A DNA stretch of 64,000 nt from Rhizobacter sp. Root1238 (GTDB lineage: Bacteria; Pseudomonadota; Gammaproteobacteria; Burkholderiales; Burkholderiaceae_C): assembly GCF_001425825.1 (NCBI RefSeq), contig NZ_LMDM01000003.1, positions 1,149 through 65,148 of the forward strand, written 5' to 3'. A program made the translations under genes and the position numbers. Positions 27,343-36,480 of the stretch are shown here, piece after piece (position 1 is the first letter of the stretch; each line of letters begins with the position of its first letter). The notes beneath the pieces are model-generated. The model had not been told where the DNA came from, searched no databases, and was given only the letters and a program-made list of their open reading frames with translations.

Positions 27343-28584
27343 ATGATCGCGCTAGACCAGCATCCCAGCGGCCGTCATTTCCTGCAGATCCCCGGGCCCA
27401 GCCCGGTGCCGGATCGCATCCTGCGGGCCATGAGCCTGCCGACCATCGACCACCGCGGGCCGGAGTTCGGCGTGCTGGGGCTGAAGGTGCTGTCCGGCAT
27501 CCAGCAGGTGTTCCGCACGCGGCATCCGGTGGTGATCTACCCGGCGTCCGGCACCGGGGCCTGGGAGGCGGCGCTGGCCAACGTGCTGAGCCCGGGCGAC
27601 GCGGTGCTGATGTACGAGACCGGCCACTTCGCGAGCCTGTGGCAGAAGATGGCGCTGCGCCTCGGCCTGAAGCCCGAGTTCCTCGCGCTGCCCGGCATCG
27701 ATGCGCTGACCGGCCTGCCGAACAGCTGGCGCCACGGCGTGCAGGCCGACCTGATCGAGCAGCGCCTGCGCGCCGACGCCGGCCACCAGATCAAGGCCGT
27801 CTGCGTGGTGCACAACGAGACCTCGACCGGCGTCACCTCCGACATCGCCGCGGTGCGCCGCGCGATCGATGCCGCGAAGCACCCCGCGCTGTTGCTGGTC
27901 GACACGATTTCGGGGCTGGCCAGTGCCGACTACCGGCATGACGACTGGGGCGTCGACGTCACCGTCAGCGGCTCGCAGAAGGGCCTGATGCTGCCGCCGG
28001 GCATCAGCTTCAACGCGGTCTCGCCGAAGGCGATCGAAGCCAGCAGGAAGGCCACGCTGCCGAAGGCCTTCTGGGCCTGGGACGAAATCATCGAGATCAA
28101 CAAGACGGGCTACTGGCCCTACACGCCGAACACCAACCTGCTGTACGGCCTGAACGAAGCGCTCGACATGCTGCTCGACCAGGGGCTCGACAGCGTGTTC
28201 GCCCGCCACCAGCGCTGGGGCGAGGCGGTGCGCAGCGCGGTGCGGGCCTGGGGCCTGCCGATCCAGTGCGCCGACCCGGCGGTGTACTCACCGGTGCTGA
28301 CCGGCGTGATCACGCCGGAAGGCGTCGACGCCGATGCGCTGCGCAAGCTGATCCACCAGCGTTTCGACCTGTCGCTCGGCACCGGCCTCGGCCGGGTCAA
28401 GGGCCGCATGTTCCGCATCGGCCACCTCGGCGACTGCAACGACCTGACGCTGATGGCGGCACTGTCGGGCGTCGAGATGGGGCTGAAGCTGTCGGGCATC
28501 GTGACGGCCGGCAGCGGCGTGCAGGCGGCGATGGATTACTTCTCGGCGCATCCGCAGACCCCCGTGTTGAAGGCGGCGGCTTGA
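27343..28584 (+). CDS. Serine-glyoxylate-type aminotransferase (class V)
   Basis: 413 residues. Class V PLP enzyme of the SgaA/AGXT type, which aminates glyoxylate to glycine using serine or alanine. The start IPGPSPVPDRILRAM and DHRGPEF are typical, YPASGTGAWEAAL forms the phosphate-binding region, and the PLP lysine is in SGSQKGLMLPPG. The start at 27343 has AGGAG five bases upstream; upstream in-frame codons overlap gntR and are rejected. It is divergent from gntR and shares the operator region. Confidence 0.92.
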   Translation: MIALDQHPSGRHFLQIPGPSPVPDRILRAMSLPTIDHRGPEFGVLGLKVLSGIQQVFRTRHPVVIYPASGTGAWEAALANVLSPGDAVLMYETGHFASLWQKMALRLGLKPEFLALPGIDALTGLPNSWRHGVQADLIEQRLRADAGHQIKAVCVVHNETSTGVTSDIAAVRRAIDAAKHPALLLVDTISGLASADYRHDDWGVDVTVSGSQKGLMLPPGISFNAVSPKAIEASRKATLPKAFWAWDEIIEINKTGYWPYTPNTNLLYGLNEALDMLLDQGLDSVFARHQRWGEAVRSAVRAWGLPIQCADPAVYSPVLTGVITPEGVDADALRKLIHQRFDLSLGTGLGRVKGRMFRIGHLGDCNDLTLMAALSGVEMGLKLSGIVTAGSGVQAAMDYFSAHPQTPVLKAAA

Positions 28585-28605
28585 GCCGCTGACCGCAAGG
28601 TTTCC

Positions 28606-28625
28606 GGCCCGTCGCTCAGCGGGCC
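28606..28625 (+). terminator. Weak hairpin after the aminotransferase
   Basis: GGCCCG (28606-28611) pairs with CGGGCC (28620-28625) over an eight-base loop. No T-run follows, so read-through into the next gene is likely. Confidence 0.3.
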
Positions 28626-28704
28626 CGTTCTCCGTGGGGTCGAGGCGACGGCGTTCGCAGGCTCCTCTCATGTTCGCCGTTCAAGACATTCAGGAGAGAT
28701 CACC

Positions 28705-29682
28705 ATGCAACGTCGTTCCCTATTGCAGGCCGCGGCCGGCACGGTCGCCAGCCTCGGGACACCGCGCCTGTTCGCGCAGGGACTGCCCTCGGGCCCGATC
28801 CGCATCATCGTCGGCTTCCCGCCCGGTGGCGGTACCGACGCGCTGGCCCGCGTGCTGGGCCAGAAGCTGGGCGTGATGTGGGGCCAGCAGGTGATCATCG
28901 AGAACAAGGCCGGCGTCGCCGGCGTGTTGGCGGCCGACTACGTGGCGCAGCAGCCGAGCGACGGCAGCACGCTGCTGATGGCGCACATCAACAGCCATGC
29001 GCTCGCGCCGAGCCTGCAGCCGAAGCTGAACTACAACGTCGAACGCGACTTCGTGCCGATCATGCTGGTCGGCGTCACGCCGAACCTGCTGATCGCCGGC
29101 ACGATGCAGCCGGCCGTCACGGTGAAGGACATCGTCGCGCTGTGCAAGGCCAAGCCGGGCGAGGTCAGCTTCGGCTCCGCCGGCTCGGGCTCGGCGCAGC
29201 ACCTGGCGCTGGAGATGTTCAAGCTGGCGGCCAAGGTGAATGCGCTGCACATCCCGTACAAGGGCAGTGCGCCGGCGATCACCGACCTGATCGGCGGGCA
29301 GATCAACTACTGCTTCGAGACGATGACGGCGGCCACGCCGCACGTGAAGGGCGGCAAGGTGATCGCGATCGCGCAGACGCGCACCAAGCGCGCGAAGGGC
29401 CATCCGACCGTGCCGACGATGGCCGAGCAGGGCTTCCCTGATTTCGAGGCCACCACCTGGTATGGCCTGGTCGGGCCGGGCAAGCTGCCGAAGGGCCTCG
29501 CGCAGAAGATCAACGAGGACGCCAACAAGGTGATGGCGATGCCCGACGTGCAGGAGCGGCTCGACAGCTACGGTGCCGAAGACGGCGGCGGGTCGTCGGA
29601 GAAGTTCACCGCGTTCATCCACACCGAGATCGCGAAGTGGGCGAAGGTGGTGAAAGACGGGCACGTCAAGGCGGATACCTGA
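28705..29682 (+). CDS. Tripartite tricarboxylate transporter substrate-binding protein (Bug family), second copy
   Basis: 325 residues. The N-terminus MQRRSLLQAAAGTVASLG looks like a twin-arginine or Sec signal, with cleavage after LFAQ. IRIIVGFPPGGGTDALARVL and GSAGSGSAQHLALEMF are the Bug carboxylate-binding loops. It is clearly different from the first copy at 22369-23340. It follows the aminotransferase by 120 bases, so the same regulator may control it. No TctA/TctB partner is in the window. Confidence 0.92.
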   Translation: MQRRSLLQAAAGTVASLGTPRLFAQGLPSGPIRIIVGFPPGGGTDALARVLGQKLGVMWGQQVIIENKAGVAGVLAADYVAQQPSDGSTLLMAHINSHALAPSLQPKLNYNVERDFVPIMLVGVTPNLLIAGTMQPAVTVKDIVALCKAKPGEVSFGSAGSGSAQHLALEMFKLAAKVNALHIPYKGSAPAITDLIGGQINYCFETMTAATPHVKGGKVIAIAQTRTKRAKGHPTVPTMAEQGFPDFEATTWYGLVGPGKLPKGLAQKINEDANKVMAMPDVQERLDSYGAEDGGGSSEKFTAFIHTEIAKWAKVVKDGHVKADT

Positions 29683-29685
29683 TCG

Positions 29686-30960
29686 TCAGTCGTATTTGCG
29701 CGCGTCCTCGATGACGCGCCCGTCGTTCGGCAGGCTGCCCGGTGCGCACAGTTCCACCTCGCCGCGCAGCTTGGTCACGTCGCGGATCGCGTCGGCGACG
29801 CGTGTGACGAGGCCTTCGGCAGCCTGCGCTACCTCCACCCGCAGTGTCATCCGGTCGCTCGCCATCTCGCCGCTGACCACCAGCCGCGCCCGCACGATCT
29901 CCGGAAAGCGCTTCACCACCTCGGCCACCTGCGACGGGTGCACGAACATGCCGCGCACCTTGGCCGTCTGGTCGGCGCGGCCCATCCAGCCCTTGATGCG
30001 GGTGTTGGTGCGCCCGGTCGGGCACATGCCGGGTAGCACCGCCGACAAGTCGCCGGTGCCGAAGCGCACCAGCGGGTAGTCCGGGTTCAGCGTCGTGACC
30101 ACCAGCTCGCCGACCTCGCCCTCGGGCACCGGGTCGCCGGTGCCGGGCCGCACGATCTCGACGATCACGCCTTCGTCGAGCACCAGCCCCTCGCGGGCCT
30201 CGGTCTCGTACGCGATCAGGCCCAGGTCCGCTGTCGCGTAGCACTGGTAGCCCTCGATGCCGTGGCCGCGCAGCCAGTCGCGCAGCGACGGCGGAAAGGC
30301 CTCGCCGCTGACGAGTGCGCGCTGCACCGAGCCGAGCGAAGCGCCTGCCTCGACCGCCTTGTCGACCAGGATCTTCAGGAAGCTCGGCGTGCCGACATAG
30401 CCGTGCGGCCGCAGCTCGCGCATCGCCTGCAGCTGCAGCTCGGTGTTGCCGACGCCGCCGGGGAACACGGTGCAGCCGATCGCGAGCGCGCCGCCTTCCA
30501 TCATCGAGCCGGCCGGCGTCAGGTGGTAGCTGAAGCTGTTGTGCACCAGGTCGCCGGCGCGAAAGCCGGCGGCATGCAGCGCGCGCGCCGCGCGCCAGTA
30601 GTCGGTGGCCTCGCCCTCGGGTTCATAGATCGGCCCGGGCGACTGGAACACCCGGCGCGCGCCGTTCGGGCGGCGCAGGCCACGCCAGCCGATGGTCGAG
30701 AAGCCGCCGAAGACATCGTCGGCGACCGCTTCGCTGCGCTGCGCCTGCTGGCGCGCCAGCAGCTCGCTCTTGCGCGTGACCGGCAGCGCCGCGAGCGCCG
30801 CGCGATCGGTCACGCGGTCGGCCTGCAGGCCGCTCGGCAGCGCCGCGAACGCCGGCGCATGGGCTTGCGCATGGGCCAGCAGCGCGGGCAGCGCGCCGAA
30901 CAGCGCGCGCTCGCGCTCGGCCGGCTCGCGGGTTTCCAATGCGTCGAAGAAGGCACCCAT
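29686..30960 (-). CDS. Phenylacetate-CoA ligase-like (PaaK family) AMP-binding protein
   Basis: 424 residues. Late motifs of PaaK-type acyl-CoA ligases are present: YATADLGLIAYE, VTTLNPDYPLVRFGTGDLS, RIKGWMGRADQTAKVRGMFVHP, and a C-terminal lobe. The SSGTTG P-loop expected near residue 95-110 is not seen; FQSPGPIYEPEG stands there. It should activate an aromatic or other acid to its CoA ester if active. The ATG overlaps the previous stop (ATGA), making it the last gene of the liv operon. Confidence 0.85.
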   Translation of the reverse strand: MGAFFDALETREPAERERALFGALPALLAHAQAHAPAFAALPSGLQADRVTDRAALAALPVTRKSELLARQQAQRSEAVADDVFGGFSTIGWRGLRRPNGARRVFQSPGPIYEPEGEATDYWRAARALHAAGFRAGDLVHNSFSYHLTPAGSMMEGGALAIGCTVFPGGVGNTELQLQAMRELRPHGYVGTPSFLKILVDKAVEAGASLGSVQRALVSGEAFPPSLRDWLRGHGIEGYQCYATADLGLIAYETEAREGLVLDEGVIVEIVRPGTGDPVPEGEVGELVVTTLNPDYPLVRFGTGDLSAVLPGMCPTGRTNTRIKGWMGRADQTAKVRGMFVHPSQVAEVVKRFPEIVRARLVVSGEMASDRMTLRVEVAQAAEGLVTRVADAIRDVTKLRGEVELCAPGSLPNDGRVIEDARKYD

Positions 30961-31253
30961 CACTCGTCATCCGCCCAGCGGGCCAGGCGCTTGCGCACCT
31001 CGTCGACCAGCTTGCGCACGTCGGCGCCGCTCTTCAGCACCTGCGTGTCCCATTCCGGCGTCGTGGCCGGCCGCCGGGCGATGCGCACGGTGATCGCCGC
31101 GGCATCGCTCGCGAGCTGGAGCACCTGCTTGCCTTTCCAGTCGAACGCCGCACCGCGCTCGGCCAGCGGCTTCAGCTCGCGCAGCTGGCGCTTCAGCGTG
31201 ACGAGCGCCTCGTCGGGCTTGAAGGCGGGCAGCGCAAAGAAATCGTCGGACAT
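30960..31253 (-). CDS. Small protein of unknown function in the liv operon
   Basis: 97 residues, MSDDFFALPAFKPDEALVTL to LVDEVRKRLARWADDE. No signal peptide or membrane segment. The middle has DWKGKQVLQLASDAAAITVRIARRP and an amphipathic C-terminal helix. GGGAG lies eight bases before the ATG and the stop overlaps the next ATG, so it is really translated. I do not recognise the family. Its position between livF and a CoA ligase suggests an accessory role in substrate activation. Confidence 0.8.
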   Translation of the reverse strand: MSDDFFALPAFKPDEALVTLKRQLRELKPLAERGAAFDWKGKQVLQLASDAAAITVRIARRPATTPEWDTQVLKSGADVRKLVDEVRKRLARWADDE

Positions 31254-31267
31254 GCTCGTCTCTCCCT

Positions 31268-32089
<822 letters not shown>

Positions 32090-32105
32090 GGCGTCGCTTC
32101 CGGCA

Positions 32106-33440
32106 TCAGCTCTGGCAGTCTTCCGGCGTACGGCGGGTCAGCTTCTTGTCGCCCGCGTACTTGTCCGCCGCCGCCTTCACCATCGGCTTCAGGATCTGCT
32201 CGTCGGCCTGGTACCAGTCGGAGCTGAAGTTCCACTTGTTGCCGTCCCAGGTGTGCACCCGCGTCCAGCTGGTGCCCATGTGGTCCAGGCAGGAGGTGCT
32301 GACCGGCCGCATCACGCCGGCGAAGCCGAGCGCATCGAGCTTCTTCTGGTCGAGCGCCAGGTTCTCCAGCCCCCAGCGCACCTGCTCGCCGGTCATCACC
32401 TTGCCCTTGCCGTAGCGCTCCTGCGCGCGCCGCACCGCCTCGACGCCGAGCATCTGGATGATCAGCCCGCGGGTGTACAGCACCGAGCCGACCTCGTCCT
32501 TCGGGCCGGCGCCCTGGCCCTTGTCGTGCACGTACTTCAGGATGTCCTGGATCACCTTCGGCTGCTGGCCCGAGGTGTTCAGCGCGAGCGCGTTGTAGCC
32601 CTTGGCCGCGTCGCCGACGTCCTTCACGTCCGGCTCGGCGCCGGCCCACCAGACGCCGTACATCTTCTCGCGCGGGTAGCCGGTGGCGATCGCCTCCTTC
32701 AGCGCGGTCGAGTTCATCACGCCCCAGCCCCACAGCAGCACGTAGTCGGGCCGCTGCTGGCGCACCTGCAGCCAGGCCGACTTCTGCTCGACGCCGGGCG
32801 CGGTCACCGGGATCTTCACCAGTTCGAAGCCGTGCGTCTTCGCGCGCTCCTCCAGCAGCGGCATCGGCTCCTTGCCGAACGGCGAGTCGTGGTACACGAG
32901 CGCGATCTTCTTGCCCTTCAGCTTGTCGAGCCCGCCTTCCTTCTTGCCGATGTGCTGGATCAGGATGTCGGCGGCCGTCCAGTACGAGCCCATCAGCGGG
33001 AAATTCCACTTGAACACGCCGCCATCCTGCGAGGCCGCCAGCCCGTAGCCGAGCGTGATCAGCGGGATCTTGTCGGCCGGCACCTTGTCGGTCAGCGCGA
33101 AGGTGATGCCGGTGGCCTGCGGGTCGAACAGCGTCACGCCGGGACGGCCCTTCAGGCGCTCGTAGCATTCGACACCGCGGTCGGTCGCGTAGCCGGTCTC
33201 GCATTCCTCGTAGCTCAGCTTGACGCCGTTGATGCCGCCGTCGCGGGCGTTGATCATCTTCAGGTAGTCCTGCTTGCCGTTGGCCCACGGCGTGCCGTTG
33301 GGCGCGTAGGCGCCGGTGCGGTAGACGAGCAGCGGGAAGAACTGCTCCTTGGCCTGGGCGAGCGCCGCCGGCGTGGCGAGCAGGCCGGCCCAACCCACCG
33401 CGGCGATCGCGGCAACCCGTGCGAACGACTTGAACTCCAT
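32106..33440 (-). CDS. Periplasmic substrate-binding protein of the Liv-type ABC transporter
   Basis: 444 residues, longer than LivK (~370). The signal peptide MEFKSFARVAAIAAVGWAGL ends near ALAQA. The mature protein has the type I periplasmic-binding fold: FFPLLVYRTGAYAPNG, KLSYEECETGYATDRGVECYERL, and KIALVYHDSPFGKEPMPLL at the hinge. GGAG sits seven bases before the ATG. The ligand is unknown; the neighbouring CoA ligases argue for an aromatic or aliphatic carboxylate rather than leucine. Confidence 0.92.
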   Translation of the reverse strand: MEFKSFARVAAIAAVGWAGLLATPAALAQAKEQFFPLLVYRTGAYAPNGTPWANGKQDYLKMINARDGGINGVKLSYEECETGYATDRGVECYERLKGRPGVTLFDPQATGITFALTDKVPADKIPLITLGYGLAASQDGGVFKWNFPLMGSYWTAADILIQHIGKKEGGLDKLKGKKIALVYHDSPFGKEPMPLLEERAKTHGFELVKIPVTAPGVEQKSAWLQVRQQRPDYVLLWGWGVMNSTALKEAIATGYPREKMYGVWWAGAEPDVKDVGDAAKGYNALALNTSGQQPKVIQDILKYVHDKGQGAGPKDEVGSVLYTRGLIIQMLGVEAVRRAQERYGKGKVMTGEQVRWGLENLALDQKKLDALGFAGVMRPVSTSCLDHMGTSWTRVHTWDGNKWNFSSDWYQADEQILKPMVKAAADKYAGDKKLTRRTPEDCQS

Positions 33441-33478
33441 GTCTGTCTCCGTTGATGGTGGTGTTGTTGAATGCAGCG

Positions 33479-34543
33479 TCAGTGAGGGAACGGCCACAGC
33501 CGCAGCTTCTCGCGCGCGGTCGACCACAGCCGTGCGAGCCCGTGCGGTTCGACGATCAGGAAGAACACGATCAGCGCGCCGAAGATCATCGATTCGAGGT
33601 GCGACGCGTGCGCGGTCGACAGCGGCATGTCGAACCAGCGCGGCACCTGGTTCAGCAGCAGCGGCAGCAGGATGATGAAGGCCGCGCCGATGAAGCTGCC
33701 GCTGATCGAGCCGAGCCCGCCGATGATCACCATGAACAGCAGCTGGAACGAGCGGTCGATGTTGAACGCGGCCGGTTCCCACGCCCCGAGGTGGATGAAG
33801 CCCCACAGCGCGCCGGCCACGCCGACGATGAACGAGCTGACCGCGAACGCGGTGAGCTTGGCGTACATCGGGCGGATGCCGATCACCGCGGCGGCGACGT
33901 CCATGTCGCGCATCGCCATCCATTCGCGACCGATGCTCGCGCGCACCAGGTTCTTCGCGAGCAGCGCGAACACGCTGACGAAGGCGAGGCACAGCAGGTA
34001 CTTCGACACCGGCGATTCGATCGGCAGCCCGGCGACGTTCAGGCCCGACACGCTGACCGAGCCGGACGACGAGTGGTTGGTGAACCAGCTGATGCGCAGG
34101 AAGGCCCAGTCGGTGAAGAACTGCGCGGCGAGCGTCGCGACCGCGAGGTACAGCCCCTTGATGCGCAGCGACGGGATGCCGAACAGCACGCCGACGCCGG
34201 TGGCGCACACGCCGCCGAGCAGCAGCGACGCGACGAGCGGCATGCCCGGGACGCGCACCTGGAAGTTGTAGGCCGCGTAGGCGCCGACCGCCATGAACGC
34301 ACCGGTGCCGAGCGAGATCTGCCCGCAGTAGCCGACGAGGATGTTCAGGCCGAGGGCGGCCAGCGACAGGATCAGGAATGGGATCAGGATCGCGCGGAAC
34401 AGGTACTCGGGGGCGGTGAGCGGCAGCACGACGAACGCGACGGCCAGCAGCGCGAGGATCGCGATGCGGTCCTGCAGCACCGGGAAGATCTGCTGGTCGG
34501 CGCGGTAGCTGGTCTTGAACTGGCCGTTTTCTCTGTACAGCAT
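33479..34543 (-). CDS. livM: Branched-chain-type ABC transporter permease LivM
   Basis: 354 residues with about nine to ten transmembrane helices. Family marks are LGLNILVGYCGQISLGTGAF (residues ~65-84) and the EAA-like loop VGIREWM-equivalent ASIGREWMAMRDMDVAAAVIG. MLYRENGQFKTSYRADQQIF is the usual N-terminus in this subgroup. The frame stays open upstream through the repeat array, but codons before 34543 are repeat-derived and rejected. 38 bases separate it from the binding-protein gene. Confidence 0.93.
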   Translation of the reverse strand: MLYRENGQFKTSYRADQQIFPVLQDRIAILALLAVAFVVLPLTAPEYLFRAILIPFLILSLAALGLNILVGYCGQISLGTGAFMAVGAYAAYNFQVRVPGMPLVASLLLGGVCATGVGVLFGIPSLRIKGLYLAVATLAAQFFTDWAFLRISWFTNHSSSGSVSVSGLNVAGLPIESPVSKYLLCLAFVSVFALLAKNLVRASIGREWMAMRDMDVAAAVIGIRPMYAKLTAFAVSSFIVGVAGALWGFIHLGAWEPAAFNIDRSFQLLFMVIIGGLGSISGSFIGAAFIILLPLLLNQVPRWFDMPLSTAHASHLESMIFGALIVFFLIVEPHGLARLWSTAREKLRLWPFPH

Positions 34544-34564
34544 GGGAGGCCTCAATGACTCAAT

Positions 34565-34745
34565 GAACCGTTCGCACTGAGCTTGTCGAAGTGCTGCGAA
34601 CACCAGCCGCTCGCGCTGAGCCTGTCGAAGCGCCATGCGCCGGCTTCGACAGGCTCAGCCCGAACGGAGCTCTGCGGGCCGGCTTCGACAGGCTCGGCCC
34701 GAACGGAGTTCTGCGGGCCGGCTTCGACAAGCTCAGCCCGAACGG
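34565..34745. repeat. Five-copy 39-bp-period extragenic repeat array inside the liv operon
   Basis: Core CGGCTTCGACAGGCTCAGCC and variants. Three direct copies start at 34641, 34680 and 34719 (spacing 39). Two inverted copies (CTGAGCTTGTCGAAG at 34577 and CTGAGCCTGTCGAAG at 34616) are also 39 apart. The two arms can fold into a long RNA hairpin around 34630-34645. This is a dispersed intergenic repeat type known from beta- and gammaproteobacteria. It fills most of the 225-base livH-livM gap. Confidence 0.85.
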
Positions 34746-34768
34746 GGTAGGGTGGCCGGAGGGGGATG

Positions 34769-35698
34769 TCATACGCGGTCGATGATCTTCTCGCCGAACA
34801 GGCCCTGGGGCCTGACGAGGAGGAACAGCAGCGCCAGCACATACGCGAACCAGATCTCGATCCCGCCGCCGAGCATCGGCCCGAGGTAGATCTCCGACAG
34901 CTTCTCGCCGACGCCGATGATCAGCCCGCCGAGGATCGCGCCGGGGATCGACGTCAGCCCGCCGAGGATCACCACCGGCAGCGCCTTCAGCGCCACCAGC
35001 GACAGCGAGAACTGCACGCCGAGCTTGCTGCCCCAGATGATGCCGGCCACCAGCGCGACGACGCCGGCCACCGACCACACGATCACCCAGATGCGGTCGA
35101 GCGGGATGCCGATCGACTGCGCCGCCTGGTGGTCGTCGGCCACCGCGCGCAGCGCACGCCCGGTGGCCGTCTTCTGGAAGAACAGCGCCAGCAGCGCGAC
35201 CAGCGTCGCCGCGACCAGCGCGGCCACCAGGTCCTCCTGGCTGATCAGCACGCCACCGTCGAAGCTGCCCTGCAGCACCAGCAGCGGTTCCTTCGGCATG
35301 CCGACGTCGATCTTGTAGATGTCGTTGCCGAACAGCGTCTGGCCCAGCCCGTCGAGGAAGTACGCGATGCCCAGCGTGGCCATCAGCAGCGTGATGCCGT
35401 CCTGGTTGACCAGCCGCGACAGGCACAGCCGCTCGATCAGCCACGCGACCACCACCATCAGCGCCGCCGCGGTGACGAAGCCCAGCAGGTTGGCCAGCAG
35501 CTTGCTCTCGAAGTGGAACCACTGCGGGAACCATTCGGAGAAGCGCGCCATCGCGAGCGCCGCGAACAGCACCATCGCGCCCTGCGCGAAATTGAACACG
35601 CCCGAGGCCTTGTAGATCAGCACGAAGCCGAGCGCGATCAGCGCATACAGCATGCCAGCCATCAGGCCGCCGAAGAGGGTCTCGAGGAAAAAGCCCAT
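34769..35698 (-). CDS. livH: Branched-chain-type ABC transporter permease LivH
   Basis: 309 residues, about eight transmembrane helices. YALIALGFVLIYKASGVFNFAQGAM (residues ~20-44) is the LivH N-terminal signature, and GRALRAVADDHQAAQSIGI is the coupling loop. It overlaps livG by one base pattern ATGA and is followed by the repeat array, so downstream livM is separated by 225 bases. Confidence 0.95.
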   Translation of the reverse strand: MGFFLETLFGGLMAGMLYALIALGFVLIYKASGVFNFAQGAMVLFAALAMARFSEWFPQWFHFESKLLANLLGFVTAAALMVVVAWLIERLCLSRLVNQDGITLLMATLGIAYFLDGLGQTLFGNDIYKIDVGMPKEPLLVLQGSFDGGVLISQEDLVAALVAATLVALLALFFQKTATGRALRAVADDHQAAQSIGIPLDRIWVIVWSVAGVVALVAGIIWGSKLGVQFSLSLVALKALPVVILGGLTSIPGAILGGLIIGVGEKLSEIYLGPMLGGGIEIWFAYVLALLFLLVRPQGLFGEKIIDRV

Positions 35699-36480
35699 CA
35701 GTGTTGAACCCCCAGGTAGGCGCGGATCACGTCGGGGTCGCCGCGCACCTCCGCCGGCGTGCCGTCGCCGATCTTCTTGCCGTAGTCGAGCACCACGACG
35801 CGGTCGCTGATGTCCATCACCACCCCCATGTCGTGCTCGATCAGCACGATGGTCGTGCCGAACTCGTCGTTCACGTCGAGGATGAAACGGCTCATGTCCT
35901 GCTTCTCCTCGACGTTCATGCCGGCCATCGGTTCGTCGAGCAGCAGCACCTGCGGCTCCATCGCGAGCGCGCGGCCGAGGTCGACGCGCTTCTGCAGCCC
36001 GTAGGGCATCTTGCCGACCGGCGTCTTGCGGTACGGCTGGATCTCGAGGAAGTCGATGATGCGTTCGACCACGCGCCGGTGCTCGATCTCCTCGCGCTCG
36101 GCCGGCCCGAGGCGCAGCGCCTGCAGCAGCAGGTTGCTCTTCATGCGCAGGTTGCGGCCGGTCATGATGTTGTCGAGCACGCTCATGCCCTTGAACAACG
36201 CCAGGTTCTGGAAGGTGCGCGCGACGCCCATCTCGGCCACCTGGCGCGAATTCATGTGGCGGAAGGTGCGCCCGCGCAGCGCGATCGAGCCCTGCTGCGG
36301 CTGGTAGACGCCGTTGATGCAGTTCAGCATCGAGCTCTTGCCGGCGCCGTTCGGGCCGATGATGGCGCGGATCTCGTGCTCGCGCAGGTCGAAGCTGATG
36401 TCGGTCAGCGCCTTCACGCCACCGAACGACAGGCTGATGTTCTTCACGTCGAGGATCACGTCGCCCACCGCCCGGCTCAT
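35698..36480 (-). CDS. livG: Branched-chain-type ABC transporter ATPase LivG
   Basis: 260 residues. Walker A GPNGAGKSS (about 42-50), Q-loop VARTFQNLALF, signature MPYGLQKRVDLGRAL (degenerate SGGQ, usual for LivG) and Walker B VLLLDEPMAGMN. The ATG overlaps the stop of the acyl-CoA ligase (ATGA), and its stop overlaps livH. An open frame extends far upstream through the ligase gene but is spurious. Confidence 0.94.
   Translation of the reverse strand: MSRAVGDVILDVKNISLSFGGVKALTDISFDLREHEIRAIIGPNGAGKSSMLNCINGVYQPQQGSIALRGRTFRHMNSRQVAEMGVARTFQNLALFKGMSVLDNIMTGRNLRMKSNLLLQALRLGPAEREEIEHRRVVERIIDFLEIQPYRKTPVGKMPYGLQKRVDLGRALAMEPQVLLLDEPMAGMNVEEKQDMSRFILDVNDEFGTTIVLIEHDMGVVMDISDRVVVLDYGKKIGDGTPAEVRGDPDVIRAYLGVQH

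Noticed and set aside
33452-34558. Plus-strand frame opposite livM
   Set aside because: Histidine/arginine/glutamine/aspartate-rich shadow of a membrane protein gene, with no independent support.
34565-34745. The repeat array as a CRISPR
   Set aside because: Repeats are in both orientations, the 39-base period is almost all repeat with no unique spacers, and no cas gene is near.
34552-34842. Small proteins with repeated RAEPVEAGPQ or FDKLSPNG units
   Set aside because: They are direct translations of the 39-base repeats, which happen to be a multiple of three; no ribosome binding site or family.
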